Source: an uncultured Lachnospiraceae bacterium
Lineage (GTDB): Bacteria > Bacillota > Clostridia > Lachnospirales > Lachnospiraceae
Assembly (NCBI GenBank): GCA_910588285.1
Contig: CAJUQB010000003.1
Coordinates: 1-64,000, forward strand
Length of the DNA stretch: 64,000 nucleotides
Direction: 5' to 3'
Shown here: positions 61,060 through 64,000 of the stretch, in pieces
Layout: each line of letters opens with the position of its first letter
Numbering within the stretch: the first letter of the stretch is position 1
The notes under the pieces: generated by a model
The model's database searches: none
What the model saw: only the letters and a program-made list of their open reading frames with translations
What the model was told of the DNA's origin: nothing
Position numbers and translations under genes: made by a program

Positions 61060-61983
61060 TTAATATGCATGATTTGGTTCCAGAAGTGATTTTGTAAGCT
61101 CCAGGGCAGCGGCTGCTGCCCCGGTGGGCGGAAACTCCCGCAAATATGCGCATCCCCAGACAATATCTACCTTCGCATCCAGGGGCACCAGCACCAGGGG
61201 CTGGGGCCTGGTGAAGCGCTCCAGCACCGTGGAGGAGAGACCTACGGCCATTCCCTTGGCAATCAGGCTGCGGTAGAGGGAGAACCTGCTGGATGCCATG
61301 AAGGTGTTTAGGGGGCAGGCTTCATCCCCCAGGATATGCCGGACCATGGCCATTTCCAGCTGCTGCCCTGCCAGAGGCAGGGTCTTAAGGCGTTCCGCGG
61401 GAAGGAGGGGGAGGGCGCTTAAGGGGGAGGAACTTGAGACAAGGGCCATCAGGGGCCCCCTGGCATACTCCTCAAAGACTACGGCGCCGCTTCGGATCCC
61501 CGGGCACTGGGCCAGGAGGAAATCCGGGATACACAGGATAGCCAGGGTGTGTGCATCGAAATTCTCCGGCCGCGGGATCTCTGGGGGGATCTCCTCCCGG
61601 ATGCTTAAGGCCAGATGAGGGATATCTGAGGTCAGCCGGTTGACGATGGTTGGAAGGATTGAGTTTACTACATTGTAGGGTACCAGAAGAGTCAGGGGGC
61701 TGTGGGGCTGCTGTCCGGACAGCTCCGTAAGATTCGTTTTCAGATTCTCGTATTCTGCCGCCATAGCGCGCATATGGGAGAGTACCGTCTGTCCGGCCAG
61801 GGTGGGCACCAGCTGATTGCCGGATCGGGAGAACAGCGAAACGCCGAGCTCCTGCTCCACGGCCTTGATGGCCCGGCTTAGGCCTTGCTGGGAAATAAAC
61901 AGGTATTCGGCCGCCCGGGTGATGCTGCCAAGCTCTGCGGTTTTTAAGATGTAGCTGCAGTATTCAATGCGCAAAATTTCCAC
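61060..61983 (-). CDS. LysR-family transcriptional regulator
   Basis: A 307-residue regulator. Residues 1-60 form the winged helix (SITRAAEYLFISQQGLSRAIK, ELGVSLFSR), the rest the periplasmic-binding-like effector domain. It is the first gene of the leftward unit, 19 bases before the flavoprotein gene, and likely activates the redox operon in response to the enzyme's substrate. The DNA-binding part is typical, with the Q-Q-G-L-S recognition helix. Confidence 0.9.
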   Translation of the reverse strand: MEILRIEYCSYILKTAELGSITRAAEYLFISQQGLSRAIKAVEQELGVSLFSRSGNQLVPTLAGQTVLSHMRAMAAEYENLKTNLTELSGQQPHSPLTLLVPYNVVNSILPTIVNRLTSDIPHLALSIREEIPPEIPRPENFDAHTLAILCIPDFLLAQCPGIRSGAVVFEEYARGPLMALVSSSSPLSALPLLPAERLKTLPLAGQQLEMAMVRHILGDEACPLNTFMASSRFSLYRSLIAKGMAVGLSSTVLERFTRPQPLVLVPLDAKVDIVWGCAYLREFPPTGAAAAALELTKSLLEPNHAY

Positions 61984-62002
61984 CTCCGCTTTTCTTTAGT
62001 AT

Positions 62003-62031
62003 AGTATAAACCGGCTGGTATTGAAAAGCAA
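62003..62031 (-). promoter_or_regulatory. Promoter of the LysR/redox operon
   Basis: On the minus strand TTGCTT and TATACT are separated by 17 bases, about 12 bases before the expected transcription start and close to the LysR start codon. Confidence 0.6.
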
Positions 62032-62099
62032 CAAAACAGAGGGAGAGGGGTACACATTTTAGAGTGGCGGAAAGGTGCAGCAGACAGGAGAAGGCATCA

Positions 62100-64000
62100 T
62101 CATCCTCCACACACCCGGTGCAGCTCCACCAGCCGTACCTCCAAAGGAGCCAACAGCCCCCGGTAGGTATACGTCCCGTCGCCAATGGAAAGCCGGGAGA
62201 CAAGACGCCCCGGCTGGGATTTGGCCGAAAGAAAGGTAAGATCCTCCCTGGAGGGATCGTCCGGCGCACCCATGGCGGCCCAGGCATCGTAGGAGCTGCC
62301 CTGTTCCTGATTGACAAATGTTTCACAAAGACTGTAAACTCCCGGGTCCAGCTCCGTCAGAGCAATGGAAAATTCCAGCTCCCGCAGATTGGAAAAGGCG
62401 GTGTAGCGGTTGGTGGGTGTCATATCAAAGACCTCTCCAGAGGAGAAGATCTGGTCGTAATGGGAATAGTTGTACAGCAAAAGGCTGAGGGCGCAGCTGG
62501 AGGCGCTTCGGGTGAGGAACCAGCCTCTGCCGCTGCCAAGCCTTATGTCTCTCAGCCGTGAGGCCATAAGAAAGGTGTTGTAGTGGGCCTTGGGAATTCC
62601 GTTCATGGTAAACAGGCCAAGTCCCCCGTGAAACATCTGCCAGGGGAGCTGCAGTTCTCCCAGAAAATCTGTGAGGGACCAGTAGCCAAAGGATTCCAGC
62701 CGGTCATAATTTTCCAAAAGATTCCTGGTGAGGTAGCAGGATTTAAAACAGGTGTCATTGATCAGATTGCGGTGGTTCACCGTCAGATTCCATTCGGTAA
62801 GGAAAATAGGCCGCCCTTCCATCCCGTAGCTGCCGAGATTTTCGTATAGCGTATCAATGTATTCCGAAAAAGAATGCTCGTTGTTGGACAGCTTATTGAT
62901 CAGGGAGGTACCCTCCGTAAAGCCTTTTACGATCTCAATATCGTCGTCGTAATAATGGACGTTGAGAAAATCGGGAATGCAGCGGTTCGTCTTACAATAA
63001 TCAAAAAAAGGATGGTACCAGTTCAAGGGATCCTTGGGCAGGAACAGCAGGGCGGGGGAGCCGAAATGAAAAGCCGGGTCAATGGCCTTTACCGTGGTGT
63101 AGGTCTCCCGATATAATTCCCAGAAATCCTCCCGATGTTCAAAACCGAAGCCGAACATTTCAGGATCCGTATCCGGCTCGTTCCAGAGGGAGAAGGGCCA
63201 GGTGCGGACCTCCTCTAAGCCGTAACGGTCAATGCAGTGGCGGACCAGCCGGTCGATTAAAAGATTCCAGCGGGAGAGATCCTTTGGCAAGCTGGTGTTC
63301 TGGCGGACGAAAAAGCTCATGCAGGAAGGATCGGAGGCAAGCTCCTGGGGCATCATAAAAAACTGCATCATGGGACGCAGGCCGATACTCAGCAAAAAGT
63401 CAAACACCTTATCCAAGGCGGCAAAACTTAGAGAAATGGTTCCATCTGACAGCTCATGGTAGAGCATCAGGTCATCGGACAAAAGGCCGTGGAATTTTAC
63501 ATATTCAAAGGGCATTTCCCGCTGCATTTTCCGCAGCATTTCCTGAACCTCGCCGTAAAGAAGCTCCCGAGTGCTCCCCACACAGCAAAGCTTTCGCCAG
63601 GTATGGCGCAGGGGAGTTCCGGGCTGGGCCATGGAAACGCTGCCGGCATCCAGACGGGCAGCCAGGGGCCGGCGGGGGACGGCAGCCCGTCCGGGCGCCT
63701 CCTTCAGATACTCTGCCAGGGCGGACAGGGAGCTGGAGGAGGTCACGGACAGATAATTGACCTCATTGCGCATTTTGTCCGAGGGGATGATGGAAGGGTG
63801 GCTGGCCCGGTATTCACTGGGCAGCATTCCGTATTTTTTCTTAAACAGGGCTACCATGGAGCGGGCATCGGAGAAACCGCTGCGGGAGGCAATCTCCGCG
63901 ATGGATTCGCTGCTGGTGAGCATCTCGTTGACGGCGTGCTCCAGACGGATGTTGTTGAAGTACTGGGAAAAAGTCATGTTCATGTGCTGCTTGAAGAAAC
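62100..64000 (-). CDS. AraC-type regulator fused to a GH39 domain (5' end outside window)
   Basis: The visible part is at least 633 residues and the frame stays open to the window edge (upstream codons read FFKQH). The first visible 60 residues are the second half of an AraC DNA-binding domain: FSQYFNNIRLEHAVNEM and SGFSDARSMVALFKKKYG. After a linker, residues about 150-500 form a GH39-like barrel: WPFSLWNEPDT has the acid/base glutamate and IFLTEWNLT the nucleophile glutamate, both kept. A C-terminal beta domain follows. The order is DNA-binding domain before glycosidase domain, suggesting a sugar-sensing regulator or a bifunctional enzyme. Further N-terminal sequence, possibly a cupin, lies outside. 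Confidence 0.85.
   Translation of the reverse strand, partial: FFKQHMNMTFSQYFNNIRLEHAVNEMLTSSESIAEIASRSGFSDARSMVALFKKKYGMLPSEYRASHPSIIPSDKMRNEVNYLSVTSSSSLSALAEYLKEAPGRAAVPRRPLAARLDAGSVSMAQPGTPLRHTWRKLCCVGSTRELLYGEVQEMLRKMQREMPFEYVKFHGLLSDDLMLYHELSDGTISLSFAALDKVFDFLLSIGLRPMMQFFMMPQELASDPSCMSFFVRQNTSLPKDLSRWNLLIDRLVRHCIDRYGLEEVRTWPFSLWNEPDTDPEMFGFGFEHREDFWELYRETYTTVKAIDPAFHFGSPALLFLPKDPLNWYHPFFDYCKTNRCIPDFLNVHYYDDDIEIVKGFTEGTSLINKLSNNEHSFSEYIDTLYENLGSYGMEGRPIFLTEWNLTVNHRNLINDTCFKSCYLTRNLLENYDRLESFGYWSLTDFLGELQLPWQMFHGGLGLFTMNGIPKAHYNTFLMASRLRDIRLGSGRGWFLTRSASSCALSLLLYNYSHYDQIFSSGEVFDMTPTNRYTAFSNLRELEFSIALTELDPGVYSLCETFVNQEQGSSYDAWAAMGAPDDPSREDLTFLSAKSQPGRLVSRLSIGDGTYTYRGLLAPLEVRLVELHRVCGG

Overview
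The window looks like part of a Clostridia chromosome, probably a gut Lachnospiraceae or Oscillospiraceae. Supporting signs are GC-moderate DNA, strong GGAGG ribosome sites, TTGACA/TATAAT promoters, YesM/YesN two-component pairs, lipoprotein-dependent ABC importers, lysine fermentation and Amadori-product catabolism. The taxon is an inference. No rRNA, tRNA, CRISPR array, prophage or insertion-sequence transposase was seen.

Layout. 1-76: tail of a DegT-type aminotransferase. 247-3657: two divergent NhaC-superfamily carriers, candidate lysine transporters. 3872-10603: the complete lysine fermentation operon kal-kce-kdd-kamA-kamD-kamE. Its long leader holds a lysine riboswitch aptamer followed by two tandem intrinsic terminators. 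10799-12391: a hemerythrin/response-regulator fusion. 12418-24204: an Amadori-compound region with three GntR/UTRA regulators, two PfkB-type kinases, three SIS-domain deglycase-like proteins, a polar-amino-acid-type ABC importer and a MATE exporter. 24409-34816: a sugar ABC importer with GH43, GH42, a YesN/YesM pair and FrlC (fructoselysine 3-epimerase). 35039-36444: an Rpn-type nuclease and a VOC protein. 36665-45148: a second sugar importer with its own YesM/YesN pair and GH31. 45223-50335: an AAA-ATPase/nuclease-like protein, a palindromic repeat element, an NYN/LOTUS protein, RNase H, an XRE repressor and an SPKTG-anchored surface protein. 50612-53625: pantothenate synthesis. 53759-57073: corrinoid and tetrapyrrole genes. 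57132-61983 (minus strand): an FAD/FeS/molybdopterin redox operon with a LysR regulator. 62100-64000 (minus strand): an AraC/GH39 fusion cut by the window edge.

How the parts fit. Imported fructoselysine would be phosphorylated by FrlD and split by FrlB to glucose 6-phosphate and lysine. FrlC would bring the 3-epimer into the same route. The lysine would then be fermented by KamA, KamDE, Kdd, Kce and Kal towards acetate and butyrate. KamDE needs adenosylcobalamin, and a cobalamin adenosyltransferase, precorrin-2 dehydrogenase, HemB and HemL lie in the same window. The two pathways lie next to each other, separated only by about 3.9 kb (the hemerythrin/response-regulator gene and two GntR regulators).

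Most unusual signals: a lysine aptamer in front of a lysine-degrading operon with a duplicated terminator platform; a roughly 22-bp motif just downstream of the -10 box at two carrier promoters and one possible operon promoter; a 234-bp perfect-ended inverted-repeat element in the leader of a GntR gene; and two distinct operator families controlling two Amadori subsystems.
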